Assembly (NCBI GenBank): GCA_945947045.1
Contig: CAMEXG010000003.1
Location: 1-41,256 of the forward strand
Source of the DNA: an uncultured Spirochaetales bacterium
GTDB taxonomy: Bacteria > Spirochaetota > Spirochaetia > Sphaerochaetales > Sphaerochaetaceae
Direction of reading: 5' to 3'
DNA length: 41,256 nt
The position numbers were made by a program, and so were the translations under genes. The notes under the pieces are model-generated. The model was not told the origin of the DNA and ran no database searches. It saw nothing but the letters and a program-made list of their open reading frames with translations. Below are positions 1 through 8,827 of the stretch, piece after piece; the first letter of the stretch is position 1, and every line of letters begins with the position of its first letter.

Positions 1-1
1 A

Positions 2-1912
2 GATTTTTTGGGATATAGTTATTTATCGGGAATAAAGGTGACGGAGTATGGCACCATCTTCATCAAAGCCAATATTAAAAAAGATAAGACAGGATATGAA
101 AGGAACTACTGGATTATCAAAGATGGAGAGAATCCAAAGCAGCTGACTTTTGATGGAAACGCAGGTTTTTTCACTGTGAAAGACAATAATCTTTATTTTC
201 TTGCTAAGAGAAGCGAAGAAGAAAAGAAAGACGAAGATTCAAGCGTCATCTATGCTCTGCCCCTTGACGGAGGAGAAGCGCACCCTGAGACAAAAATAGA
301 CTCTCAGATCACCTCCTTCGACTTTATTTCCGACGACACTCTCATTGCCACAAAAAGTGTCGACAAAAGGACGGAGAATCTCTCCAAAGAAGAGAGGACG
401 AAGATAGAAAAAGAATTGGAAGGATATGAGGATATTGAAGAGTGCGGTTTCTACCTTAACGGAGAGGGATATACAAACGGTAGGAGAAACAGACTCGTCT
501 ATATTAAAAATAAAAAGTGTGAAAGGGTCTTTGACGATGACTTTTCTCTTCAAAACTTCTCCCTCAGCCCTGACAAATCAAAGATTCTTGCAGTAGGCGA
601 AACAAGAAAAAGCCCGAAAGAGCAGTTCTACTCTGAAATAAGAGAAGTCGACACCTCCGACTGGAGTTGGAAGACTATTCTTCCTTTAGGTCAATTGTCT
701 GTTTACTGTGCATTCCACCTTGGGGAGAAGATCGTAGCCATAGGCAATACTATGGATAAATATGGCTTAAATCAGAATCCTGATTTCTTTACCGTGGAAA
801 ATGAAAAGATACACCTTTTGAAAAAATGGGGGGAGGCGATCGGAAACACTGTAGGAACAGATGTAAGATTTGGCGGAGGACAGAGTGTTGTAAGAGACGG
901 AGAACAACTATACTTTACAACTACCCTCGACTACTCCTCTTATGTCTATAGAATTGATAATAAAGGAAACATTGAGAGTGTAATCGGAGATGAAGGAAGC
1001 GTCGACAGCTTCTCCGTCAAAGACGGAAAACTGATGTTTGTCGGAATGAGGGACCAAAAGCTTCAGGAGATATATAGCCAAGAGGAAGAATGCCTTACAT
1101 CTTTCAATGACAAAATACTTGAAGGCAAATATGTGGCTGTCCCGGAAGAAATCCACTATGAAAACGATGGAGTCCAGTTTACTGGTTGGGTCATCAAGCC
1201 ATATGGATATGAAGAAGGGAAAAAGTATCCTGCTATTTTTGATATCCATGGTGGACCGAAGACTGTATATGGCACTGTATTCATGCATGAAATGCAGTAT
1301 TGGGCTAATGAAGGCTACTTCGTCTATTGGACAAACCCGAGAGGAGCCGATGGAAGAGGAGACGAATTTGCAGATATAAGAGGAAAGTATGGCACCATCG
1401 ATTACAGCGACCTTATGAAATTCACAGATGTTGTTCTGGAAAAGTATCCTGACATAGACAAAGAAAGACTAGGAGAGACAGGAGGAAGCTACGGCGGCTT
1501 CATGTCCAACTGGATTCTTGGACACACTGATAGGTTTAAGGCGATAGCAACACAGCGCTCAATCTATAACTGGATTTCTTTCTGGGGGACAAGTGATATC
1601 GGTCCATACTTTGCAGAAGATCAATGTGCCGCCTCCATCAATAACATTGAGGGACTCTTTCACCGCTCCCCAATGGAAGAGATACTAAAAAATGCAAAGA
1701 CTCCGACTCTTATCATTCACTCGGATAAAGATTATAGATGTCCTGTAAGCGAGGGGTATCAACTATATTCAGCCCTTGTGGAGAGGGGTGTAGAATCAAA
1801 GCTGATGCTCTTCCATAATGAGACCCATGAACTATCAAGAAGCGGAAAGCCTTTAAATAGAATCAAGAGACTGAAAGAAATCACAATTTGGATGGATAAA
1901 CACCTGAAATAG
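2..1912 (+). CDS. S9 family peptidase (prolyl oligopeptidase / acylaminoacyl-peptidase type), 5'-partial
   Basis: Serine peptidase of the S9 family: an N-terminal beta-propeller-like region (about residues 1-370) followed by an alpha/beta hydrolase domain. In the ORF-track numbering the nucleophile is Ser494 in GGSYGGF, with Asp575 in DKDYRCP and His607 in HNETHE completing the expected Ser-Asp-His order. No signal peptide is visible in the part present, so a cytoplasmic peptide-degrading role is likely. The listed TTG start at base 8 is probably not the real one: the frame stays open to the window edge and reads DFLGYSYLSG, which matches the usual beginning of this family, so a few codons lie outside the window. 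It is followed by about 100 bases without a gene before the ECF transporter genes; whether it is co-transcribed with them is unclear. Family assignment is secure, exact substrate is not. Confidence 0.93.
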   Translation, partial: DFLGYSYLSGIKVTEYGTIFIKANIKKDKTGYERNYWIIKDGENPKQLTFDGNAGFFTVKDNNLYFLAKRSEEEKKDEDSSVIYALPLDGGEAHPETKIDSQITSFDFISDDTLIATKSVDKRTENLSKEERTKIEKELEGYEDIEECGFYLNGEGYTNGRRNRLVYIKNKKCERVFDDDFSLQNFSLSPDKSKILAVGETRKSPKEQFYSEIREVDTSDWSWKTILPLGQLSVYCAFHLGEKIVAIGNTMDKYGLNQNPDFFTVENEKIHLLKKWGEAIGNTVGTDVRFGGGQSVVRDGEQLYFTTTLDYSSYVYRIDNKGNIESVIGDEGSVDSFSVKDGKLMFVGMRDQKLQEIYSQEEECLTSFNDKILEGKYVAVPEEIHYENDGVQFTGWVIKPYGYEEGKKYPAIFDIHGGPKTVYGTVFMHEMQYWANEGYFVYWTNPRGADGRGDEFADIRGKYGTIDYSDLMKFTDVVLEKYPDIDKERLGETGGSYGGFMSNWILGHTDRFKAIATQRSIYNWISFWGTSDIGPYFAEDQCAASINNIEGLFHRSPMEEILKNAKTPTLIIHSDKDYRCPVSEGYQLYSALVERGVESKLMLFHNETHELSRSGKPLNRIKRLKEITIWMDKHLK

Positions 1913-2009
1913 AATATAGACATTTCGGCCCACTGTTGAATCATTTAGGATAATTGTTGATAATAAACTCAACATTGAGCCAATAGCTCTATGTAAAGGA
2001 AGGAAAAGA

Positions 2010-2564
2010 ATGAATAAAAAATCTCCTGTCGTTACAATTGTCGCTATTGGAATCGGGGCAGCACTCTTTTTTGTGCTAGGTAGATTTGTCGCTATCCCAA
2101 GTCCTGTTCCAAACACAAACATTTCAATTCAGTATGGTCTTTTGGCCTTCATGGCTACACTCTTTGGACCAATTGCAGGTCTTTTGATCGCTTTCATCGG
2201 CCACGCACTCATCGACTTCTCCTATGGTTGGGGTATCTGGTGGAGCTGGGTCATTGCAAGTGGCGTAGCAGGTCTTATAATGGGTCTGGGCACAAAGAAA
2301 GTCGATATCGAGAAGAATGGCTTTGAAAAGAAAGACATCGTCGTTTTCAATATCACACAGGTTGTTGCACACCTTATCGCTTGGGGTGTTGTCGCTCCTA
2401 TTTTAGATATCCTCATTTACTCAGAGCCAGCTAACAAAGTATTCTTGCAGGGCTTGGTAGGAGGAATAGCAAACATTGTAACTACAGCCATCGTAGGAAC
2501 TCTTCTTGCCGTCGCTTTTGCTGCAGCAAAGCCAAAGGCTGGTAGCTTGAAGAAAGAAAACTAA
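2010..2564 (+). CDS. ECF transporter S component, UPF0397 family
   Basis: Substrate-binding membrane subunit of an energy-coupling factor (ECF) vitamin-type importer. The 184 residues contain about five to six hydrophobic segments, and the stretch GIGAALFFVLGRF near the start plus GHALIDFSYGWGIWWSWV in the middle are typical of the UPF0397 family. An AAGGAAGG Shine-Dalgarno precedes the ATG. The double ATPase and EcfT that energise it follow directly, so this is a dedicated (group I) ECF system rather than an orphan S component. Automated annotation often calls UPF0397 proteins riboflavin transporters, but I know of no strong support and treat the substrate as unknown. A strong terminator lies immediately downstream, which would make the S component more abundant than the energising module. 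Confidence 0.88.
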   Translation: MNKKSPVVTIVAIGIGAALFFVLGRFVAIPSPVPNTNISIQYGLLAFMATLFGPIAGLLIAFIGHALIDFSYGWGIWWSWVIASGVAGLIMGLGTKKVDIEKNGFEKKDIVVFNITQVVAHLIAWGVVAPILDILIYSEPANKVFLQGLVGGIANIVTTAIVGTLLAVAFAAAKPKAGSLKKEN

Positions 2565-2579
2565 GTTTTTCTGCTTTAG

Positions 2580-2613
2580 AAAGGGGAATGGATTTTTTCA
2601 TTCCCCTTTTTTT
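2580..2613 (+). terminator. Intrinsic terminator inside the ECF operon
   Basis: An 11-bp perfect stem (AAAGGGGAATG pairing with CATTCCCCTTT) with an 8-base loop is followed by a run of seven T. It sits between the S component and the ATPase gene, only 27 bases before the GTG start of the latter, and no obvious new promoter fits in between. It therefore probably acts as a partial terminator that lowers expression of the ATPase and EcfT relative to the S component. Confidence 0.85.
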
Positions 2614-2639
2614 GTTATCCTTCTTCTGTCGAGGTAATC

Positions 2640-4346
2640 GTGGAAGAAAGTATTATTAGCTTCAAAAACTTTGGTTTTAAGTATACAGCTCAGGCAGAGC
2701 CTACTCTAAAAGGAATCAATTTAGATATTCACAAGGGAGAGAAAGTTCTTATTTGCGGTCCATCCGGCTGTGGTAAGTCTACTCTTTTTAATTGTCTTAA
2801 CGGACTTATTCCTGCTTCCTACTCCGGTGATGCCACAGGGGATCTGATAATCAAAGATAATAGCTTCAGGAATCTAGATATATTCTCTCTTTCCAAGATT
2901 ACTGGGACTGTCCTCCAGGACTCTGACGGTCAGTTTATAGGGCTGACTGTCGGCGAAGATATCGCTTTTGCAATGGAAAACGACATCGTACAACTGGAGG
3001 AAATGAAAGAAAGAGTTGTTGAAGCAGCAAAAAAAGTCGGGATAGAGTCATTCTTAGACCATGCTCCACATGAACTCAGCGGCGGACAGAAACAGAGGGT
3101 GTCCCTGGCTGGCGTCATGGTAGATGACGTAGAGATATTTCTTTTCGATGAACCCCTGGCAAATCTGGATCCTGCCTCAGGAAAGAAAACGATAGAACTG
3201 ATCGATCAGATTCATAAAGATACCGGAGCGACTATTATAATAGTAGAGCACAGAATCGAAGATGTTCTCCACTGCAGTGTAGATAGAGTCGTATTAATGG
3301 GTGAAGGCTCTATTATATTGGACACTACTCCAGATAAGCTTCTTTCTTCCGACTCCCTCATTAAGAATGGTATCAGGGAGCCTCTATATGTTACAGCTCT
3401 CAAATACGCAGGAGTCGAGATAAAAGAAGAAATGAAACCCGGAATGATCGACTCACTTATCCTAAGTAATCAAGACAAGCAGAAAATAAAAGAATGGATG
3501 GAGAGCATCCCCGACAAACCCCAGGTGGACGACAGACCTTTGTTATTGGAGACGAAGGATCTTTCTTTCAGCTACCCTAATGGAAAAAAAGCTCTGAAAG
3601 ATATCAACTTCTCTATAAAAAAAGGAGAGATGATGAGTATAGTCGGCCGTAACGGAGCGGGAAAGAGTACTTTCTGCAAAGTTATATGCGGTTTCGAGAA
3701 AGAGAGCGAGGGGAAAATCTATCTTAGCGGCAGCGACATATCGAATCTATCTATAAAAGAAAGGGCGGAGAAGATTGCCTACGTAATGCAGAACCCCAAT
3801 CAAATGATCACCAAGCCCATGATAAAGGATGAAGTGGCGTTGGGCCTTGTTCTGGATGGAAGATATAGCGAGGAAGAGATAAACAAAAGAGTCGACGAGG
3901 CATTAAAGGTATGCGGTCTCTATCCCTTTAGATCCTGGCCTATCAGCGCCCTATCCTTTGGACAGAAAAAGAGAGTCACAATAGCAAGTATACTTGTTAT
4001 GAGACCTCCTGTAATTATTCTCGACGAACCTACTGCAGGACAGGATTTCAGACACTACACCGCGATCATGGAGTTTTTGAAGAGCCTTAATGAAATGGGT
4101 TATACAATTATTCTCATTACTCACGACATGCATCTAATGATCGAGTACTCTGATAGGGCTGTAGTCTTCACTGAGGGAGAAATGATAGCGGATAGTAAAA
4201 GCGAGATGATTCTTACGGATGACGATCTTCTTGAGAAAGCCAGCCTAAAACGTACCAGTCTGTCTGATCTTGCGAAGCTTGTAGGCGTCGACGAAACCAT
4301 GTTTATTAGAAAGTTCATTAAGTTTGACAGGGAGGTGAGAAAATGA
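2640..4346 (+). CDS. ECF transporter double ATPase (fused EcfA1-EcfA2 / YkoD type)
   Basis: Cytoplasmic energy-coupling ATPase in which two ABC domains are fused in one 568-residue chain. First domain: Walker A GPSGCGKST (residues 40-48), signature LSGGQKQR (around 146) and Walker B ending FDEP (around 170). Second domain: GRNGAGKST (around 335), LSFGQKKR (around 438) and ILDEPTAGQD (around 461). Both catalytic glutamates are present, so both sites look active. The start is a GTG with a GAGG five bases upstream. The stop overlaps the next gene by four bases (ATGA), indicating translational coupling with EcfT. Together with the preceding UPF0397 protein it forms a complete ECF importer. Confidence 0.93.
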   Translation: MEESIISFKNFGFKYTAQAEPTLKGINLDIHKGEKVLICGPSGCGKSTLFNCLNGLIPASYSGDATGDLIIKDNSFRNLDIFSLSKITGTVLQDSDGQFIGLTVGEDIAFAMENDIVQLEEMKERVVEAAKKVGIESFLDHAPHELSGGQKQRVSLAGVMVDDVEIFLFDEPLANLDPASGKKTIELIDQIHKDTGATIIIVEHRIEDVLHCSVDRVVLMGEGSIILDTTPDKLLSSDSLIKNGIREPLYVTALKYAGVEIKEEMKPGMIDSLILSNQDKQKIKEWMESIPDKPQVDDRPLLLETKDLSFSYPNGKKALKDINFSIKKGEMMSIVGRNGAGKSTFCKVICGFEKESEGKIYLSGSDISNLSIKERAEKIAYVMQNPNQMITKPMIKDEVALGLVLDGRYSEEEINKRVDEALKVCGLYPFRSWPISALSFGQKKRVTIASILVMRPPVIILDEPTAGQDFRHYTAIMEFLKSLNEMGYTIILITHDMHLMIEYSDRAVVFTEGEMIADSKSEMILTDDDLLEKASLKRTSLSDLAKLVGVDETMFIRKFIKFDREVRK

Positions 4347-5173
4347 GCGGAGTATTTAATTATATTAATCGTAAATCCCCTATCCACACCCTTACAGGAG
4401 CTTCAAAGTTAATCGTTTTGATCCTATGGTCTTTGGCGGCAATGACCACATTCGATACGAGGCTCCTACTTGTTCTTCCTGTCTTTTCATTGATTCTCTT
4501 CAAGATATCAGGAATAAAATATAAAGACGTATCCTTCGTAATAAACTTTACTCTAGTCTTTATGATTCTCAATAATGTCCTGATCTTCCTATTTTCGCCT
4601 GAACATGGCGTATCTATATATGGAACGAGACATGTTGTCTGGAATGGAATCGGAAGATGGACAGTGACGAAGGAACAGCTCTTTTATCAGTTGAACGTAG
4701 TATTAAAGTATATTGCAACCATTCCTATAGTAATACTGTTTGTCTCCACTACAGATCCAAGCGAATTCGCCTCTTCTCTCAACAGAGTGGGAATAAGTTA
4801 TAAAATTGCATACTCCGTATCTCTCGCCCTCAGATATATTCCGGACATACAGAGAGAATACCACGAAATATCTGTTGCACAGCAGGCGAGAGGCTTGGAA
4901 CTGAATAAGGAAAAAGAAGGTCTGATCAAGAGGCTGAAGTGTGCTGCGACACTTCTATTTCCTCTCATCGTATCATCAATGGAGAGGATCGAAGTCATAG
5001 CAAATGCCATGGAGTTGAGAGGCTTCGGGAAGAATAAGAAGCGTACTTGGTACTCTTCCCGCCCATTCAGGAAAGGAGATTATTTAGCCATCATTGCTTC
5101 CAGTGCAATAATGCTCATCTCCATTCTTTTAAATGTTGTAAACGGAGGAAGATACTATAATCCTTTTATTTAA
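4343..5173 (+). CDS. ecfT: ECF transporter transmembrane coupling protein EcfT
   Basis: Membrane subunit that links the two ATPase domains to the S component. The 276-residue protein has an N-terminal hydrophobic pair, further membrane helices around residues 60-80 and 110-130, and a last helix near 245-265. The cytoplasmic helices carry the two family-defining short motifs, QQARGLE (about residue 182) and MELRGFG (about residue 225), which insert into grooves of the ATPases. Its ATG overlaps the ATPase stop by four bases. It ends two bases from the stop of the convergent SAM hydrolase gene. Confidence 0.92.
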   Translation: MSGVFNYINRKSPIHTLTGASKLIVLILWSLAAMTTFDTRLLLVLPVFSLILFKISGIKYKDVSFVINFTLVFMILNNVLIFLFSPEHGVSIYGTRHVVWNGIGRWTVTKEQLFYQLNVVLKYIATIPIVILFVSTTDPSEFASSLNRVGISYKIAYSVSLALRYIPDIQREYHEISVAQQARGLELNKEKEGLIKRLKCAATLLFPLIVSSMERIEVIANAMELRGFGKNKKRTWYSSRPFRKGDYLAIIASSAIMLISILLNVVNGGRYYNPFI

Positions 5174-5175
5174 GA

Positions 5176-6060
5176 TCAACATCTCTTAAAAGATATTCTC
5201 CATCCTTCCCCTGTCTTTACACCATAAAGGTCTGTAAATGAACCTTGGTTTACTGCAATAGCCACGTCAAGTAAGCTATTAACATAAATCAAGCTTTCAC
5301 CCTTCTCTACTTGAGTGAAGTTCTTACAGAAAGGTAGAACGGCACCGTAGACGGTTCGGTCTCTATACTCGATGTCTACTCTTATTCTATCTCCGTACTT
5401 AAATCCCGCATCGGAGAAAAGTGTATCGGAGATATTCGTCCAAATAGAGCCGTAGCGAGTATCGAGAATATCGATGGAACCTGTAATCTTCCCGTTCTCG
5501 ACTGTAGGATCATTCATCTCCAGCATTACAACCTGGTTATCTAAAAGAGGTCCCACCTCATCGAAGGAGATTATACCAGAGGCAAGCCTGGCTCCTGTAT
5601 AAGCATATACGTCACGGCCATAAAAAGTATAAGACTTCTGACTGTCTTTAAGACGGTTTGTCGTTTCGCTTATTCTTCTCCTCTCCACAATTCCTATGCC
5701 TTTCGACACATGGGAGAGTGTTCCGTTATCCGGGGTGACGATGATATGACCGGTGGAGAGAAGTACGGCGACGCTCTCTCTATCACTGCCTACTCCCGGG
5801 TCGACTACACAGACAAATACCGTGCCTGGTGCCCAATACTCTACAGTCTGGATAAGTCTATAACTGGCTTCCCAGATATTAAACTGGGGTATTTCATGGG
5901 TAAGGTCCTCCAGCTTCAAGGTCCTATCCACTTGGTCGGCAACTCCATGCATTGCGCTTACCGCACCATCGGAATAACCGAAATCAGAGAGAAAAACAAC
6001 TGTCTTACGATCCTTCCAAGGAGCCTTTTCTTTTAGAGCTTCAACCTCTTCCCTTTTCAT
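5176..6060 (-). CDS. SAM hydrolase (S-adenosyl-L-methionine hydroxide adenosyltransferase, DUF62)
   Basis: Member of the SAM-dependent chlorinase/fluorinase/hydroxide adenosyltransferase family; non-halogenating members hydrolyse SAM to adenosine and methionine. Recognisable are FLSDFGYSDG (residues 23-32, with Asp26), VVDPGVGSDR (85-94, giving the conserved Asp87 and Arg94) and PDNGTLS (110-116), followed by the C-terminal beta-barrel domain. Length (294) fits the family. A halogenase is unlikely because halogenases are rare and confined to specialised producers, but the fluorinase-specific loop cannot be judged by eye. Last gene of a four-gene operon; its ATG overlaps the stop of the flavodoxin-fold gene by four bases. 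It converges on ecfT with almost no gap. Confidence 0.9.
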   Translation of the reverse strand: MKREEVEALKEKAPWKDRKTVVFLSDFGYSDGAVSAMHGVADQVDRTLKLEDLTHEIPQFNIWEASYRLIQTVEYWAPGTVFVCVVDPGVGSDRESVAVLLSTGHIIVTPDNGTLSHVSKGIGIVERRRISETTNRLKDSQKSYTFYGRDVYAYTGARLASGIISFDEVGPLLDNQVVMLEMNDPTVENGKITGSIDILDTRYGSIWTNISDTLFSDAGFKYGDRIRVDIEYRDRTVYGAVLPFCKNFTQVEKGESLIYVNSLLDVAIAVNQGSFTDLYGVKTGEGWRISFKRC

Positions 6061-6626
6061 TTTCTTACTCCCATCGATGCTATGGCTTTTGCAATCTTCT
6101 GTTGATTTTTCTCATCATCTCCTGCAGACCCGAAATCATCTGCATCACGGAAGAGGAAAGAATCCTCCACTTCGAAACCAAGATTCTCCAGAACCCACTG
6201 TGTATGTTTCAAAGCCTCTTCGTAGCCCTTGCTCTTTACATATTGGAACATAATCAGGATTGCTTTTTTACCGCTCTTTTTTGCCTTTTGATCCCCAGGA
6301 TTGCCTTTGATCATCGGATAGCATCTATCTGTAAAGATCTTCATCAAAGAACTCATGTCTTTAAAGAAGACAGGTGAAAGAAATACAACAAAATCACAAT
6401 CGTCAAGAAGCTTGATGATCCATCTCATGTCATCATCCTGAAGGCACTCGTCGTTTCTTCTGCACCAAGCGTCACCCATGCAAGGATGGATGTCCATCTC
6501 ACTTAAGTTTACTCTCGCCACCACGGCATCAGGCCAACGGGAGAGGATCTCCTTATAGATAAAGTTTGCTGCATGGGAAGAGTTTCCGTTTTCCCTTGCA
6601 CTTGCATTTACTATTGCCACTTTCAT
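6057..6626 (-). CDS. Flavodoxin-fold NAD(P)H-dependent oxidoreductase
   Basis: 189-residue protein of the NADPH-dependent FMN reductase / flavodoxin-like superfamily. The N terminus VAIVNASARENGNS is the phosphate-binding loop for FMN, and the segment HPCMGDAWCRRNDECLQDDD matches the subgroup that carries a cysteine cluster ahead of a DDM motif, often linked to an iron-sulphur or redox-active site. SPVFFKDMSSLMKIFTDR corresponds to the FMN isoalloxazine-binding region of that subgroup. It lies three bases after aroH and overlaps the SAM hydrolase start by four bases. The physiological electron acceptor is not deducible. Confidence 0.88.
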   Translation of the reverse strand: MKVAIVNASARENGNSSHAANFIYKEILSRWPDAVVARVNLSEMDIHPCMGDAWCRRNDECLQDDDMRWIIKLLDDCDFVVFLSPVFFKDMSSLMKIFTDRCYPMIKGNPGDQKAKKSGKKAILIMFQYVKSKGYEEALKHTQWVLENLGFEVEDSFLFRDADDFGSAGDDEKNQQKIAKAIASMGVRK

Positions 6627-6629
6627 TTT

Positions 6630-7007
6630 TTATCTCCTTAAATCTGGACGAAGTGCCATTGCACCTTTGAGATATACCATAACCGGCTTTTTATTCATCT
6701 TTTTCTCTACTTCGATCAAAACTCTTATTGTTAGAGGAAGCATATTCTCAACAGTAGCCTCCTGGACACAGAAAAGTGGAGTATGAGTGGAGTATCCCCC
6801 CTTTCTTGCAGCGGCTGCTGCGTTTCTCTTTGTTATATCTTGTGTTTGGGAAAACAATGTGAACACCACATCATCTTCTGTAATATCATTTTCTTTATAA
6901 ATGGCGTCCAGCATCTCTTTGACAGCACTGTCTACATCAACGGCACTGTTACTGTCTGCAGTGACTGCACCGCGGATAGCCCATACTTTTCTATCTTCAG
7001 CTTCCAT
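6630..7007 (-). CDS. aroH: Chorismate mutase, AroH type
   Basis: Converts chorismate to prephenate in phenylalanine/tyrosine synthesis. The 125-residue length and sequence fit the trimeric Bacillus-type (AroH) fold rather than the helical AroQ type. IRGAVTADSN provides the active-site Arg12 (equivalent to B. subtilis Arg7), CVQEATVENMLPLTIRVLI the central Glu and Arg, and VYLKGAMALRPDL the C-terminal Tyr and Arg region. In contrast to many bacteria it is not fused to prephenate dehydratase or DAHP synthase. It overlaps the upstream small membrane protein by 11 bases and is followed after three bases by the flavodoxin-fold gene. aroB at the other end of the window belongs to the same overall pathway. 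Confidence 0.92.
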   Translation of the reverse strand: MEAEDRKVWAIRGAVTADSNSAVDVDSAVKEMLDAIYKENDITEDDVVFTLFSQTQDITKRNAAAAARKGGYSTHTPLFCVQEATVENMLPLTIRVLIEVEKKMNKKPVMVYLKGAMALRPDLRR

Positions 7008-7341
7008 AAGAAAAGCCTCCTGTGATCAGAGTGTTTACAGCATCAAGTATTATTGAAATCAGGAAATAAACCAAAAGTCTAATAACCGTCTTTACTATCG
7101 GGCTTATGACCAAGACCTTTGAATAGCAGGAACACAGTATAGCTCCGGATATTACCCAGAGACCTTCCAAGAATATTGTCCACCCCATAACCATCTGCGT
7201 CACAGTAATTACTGACACAAGTCTCTCTTGTACGGGAAAGTAAAGAAAAAGCACAAAAAGAAGGGCAAGGAACATATAAAGAGTCATAAGATAGGTGTGG
7301 ACCCTTGATGAAAACTCAATTATTCTCCGTAATTCCAACAT
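6997..7341 (-). CDS. Small membrane protein of unknown function
   Basis: 114 residues with three hydrophobic segments, roughly 18-38, 45-72 and 82-106, separated by short charged loops; no signal peptide cleavage site or catalytic motif is visible. I do not recognise a family. It is the first gene of the aroH operon and overlaps the aroH start by 11 bases, so it is very likely translated in coupling with aroH. Upstream, on the minus strand, lies the approximately 190-base gap shared with the divergent DUF1015 gene. Confidence 0.65.
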   Translation of the reverse strand: MLELRRIIEFSSRVHTYLMTLYMFLALLFVLFLYFPVQERLVSVITVTQMVMGWTIFLEGLWVISGAILCSCYSKVLVISPIVKTVIRLLVYFLISIILDAVNTLITGGFSYGS

Positions 7342-7534
7342 ACCCCGATATTACCACGAGAAGGAAGGAGAAACAACAAGGGGGAAAGAGGTGACTGCAT
7401 TACATTTCATAAATAAAGTGGTCAAATAGTTAGTTTTTCGGAAAATTGAGAATTTTTAAAAATAATTGATGCTTACACAACAAAAACAGTGATAGACTCA
7501 TTTATACCTAATCTTTTTATTTGGAGACTGATAT

Positions 7535-8827
7535 ATGAATGACATTTTTTCCACTCTTGGTTTTAAAGCAGCAGATATACTCCTGCCAAAAAAGGGAATA
7601 GACTGTGAAAAATGGGCTGTCGTAGCCTGTGACCAATATACATCACAACCAGAGTATTGGGAGAGTCTTTCTCAGTTTGTAGGAGACAGCCCAAGTACTC
7701 TCAGACTCATTTATCCTGAAGTATATCTAGATAGAGGAGATAAAGAGGCTATCATCTCTTCTATCAACGAGAACATGAACAAATATCTTGAGGAAGATGT
7801 CTTTACTCTCTACAAAGACTCTTTCATCCTGGTAAAAAGAGATACTGAAAGTGGCACAAGATATGGTTTGATGGTGGCTTTGGATCTTGAAGCATACTCC
7901 TATGCAAAAGACTCAAGGACCCTTATCAGAGCGACAGAGGGTACAATCCTCTCCCGAATTCCACCAAGAAAAGAGATAAGAAAAGATGCCCCAATTGAGC
8001 TGCCCCATATCATGGTTCTTATTTCAGACAAAGAGAGATCTATCATCGAGCCATTGAGAGACAAGAGGGATTCTCTCAGCGTGGTCTATGATACAGACTT
8101 AAATAAAAACGGCGGTCATCTCACAGGATATTTGGTAGACGGCAATGAAGATAAAGATAAAATCGCCAATGCATTCAAGGCCCTATATGACGCCCTTGAT
8201 CCAAAGAATCCACTTCTATTTGCAATGGGTGACGGAAACCACTCTCTTGCTACGGCAAAGTCTTGCTGGGAAGATATAAAGAAAGATCTCTCTGAGGAAG
8301 AGAAAAAGAATCATCCTGCCAGATTTGCACTCGTTGAACTTGAGAACATCTTCGACAGTGGCCTCCAATTCGAACCAATACATAGAGTTTTCTTCAACAT
8401 CGATGACAACTCTTTCGATTCCCTCCTCTCTCTGTATGCAACATTCACCAAAGAAGAAGTCGCTACAAGAGACGAGATGGAAAAGAAAATCAACACACCT
8501 GGCCAACACTTTGGACTAGTTAAAGGCGAAAAGTTCTATGTCTATACTGTAGAAAAAGGCGAAAAAGCCATTGCAGCGGGAACTATTCAGCTTGTAATCG
8601 ACAAGATGTTGGAAGAGAAGAAAGGCGAAGTCGACTACATCCACGGCGTCGATGTAACAATAGAAATCGGAAAGAGAGAAGGAAACTTGGGCATCGTTCT
8701 TCCAGATGTATCAAAAGACAACTTCTTCTCAGACATGCTGAAAGATGGAGCATATCCAAGAAAGACATTCTCCATCGGCCATGCAAACGAAAAGAGATAC
8801 TATATGGAAGCAAGAAGAATTAAATAA
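7535..8827 (+). CDS. DUF1015 family protein
   Basis: 430-residue conserved protein of the DUF1015 family, common in Clostridia, Thermotogae, archaea and spirochaetes. Clear family landmarks are EKWAVVACDQYTSQPEYW near the N terminus, the glutamate/arginine-rich region ILSRIPPRKEIRKDAPIELP, and the signature FAMGDGNHSLATAK around residue 231. No biochemical function is firmly established to my knowledge; annotations range from uncharacterised to ParB/sulfiredoxin-fold-like proteins. A GGAGACTGATAT sequence precedes the ATG as a Shine-Dalgarno. The gene stands alone on the plus strand, and its end overlaps tsaC by eight bases; its terminator lies inside tsaC. The 193-base upstream gap holds the presumed promoter, but I could not find a convincing pair of -35/-10 boxes. 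Confidence 0.9.
   Translation: MNDIFSTLGFKAADILLPKKGIDCEKWAVVACDQYTSQPEYWESLSQFVGDSPSTLRLIYPEVYLDRGDKEAIISSINENMNKYLEEDVFTLYKDSFILVKRDTESGTRYGLMVALDLEAYSYAKDSRTLIRATEGTILSRIPPRKEIRKDAPIELPHIMVLISDKERSIIEPLRDKRDSLSVVYDTDLNKNGGHLTGYLVDGNEDKDKIANAFKALYDALDPKNPLLFAMGDGNHSLATAKSCWEDIKKDLSEEEKKNHPARFALVELENIFDSGLQFEPIHRVFFNIDDNSFDSLLSLYATFTKEEVATRDEMEKKINTPGQHFGLVKGEKFYVYTVEKGEKAIAAGTIQLVIDKMLEEKKGEVDYIHGVDVTIEIGKREGNLGIVLPDVSKDNFFSDMLKDGAYPRKTFSIGHANEKRYYMEARRIK

Noticed and set aside
5160-5195. Terminator between ecfT and the SAM hydrolase gene
   Set aside because: TTTAAGA/TCTTAAA can form a 7-bp AT-rich stem but it is weak and has no T-tract.
7342-7534. Regulatory element in the gap before the DUF1015 gene
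   Set aside because: A-T rich with several poor -35/-10 look-alikes; none had both boxes and correct spacing, so no promoter is claimed.
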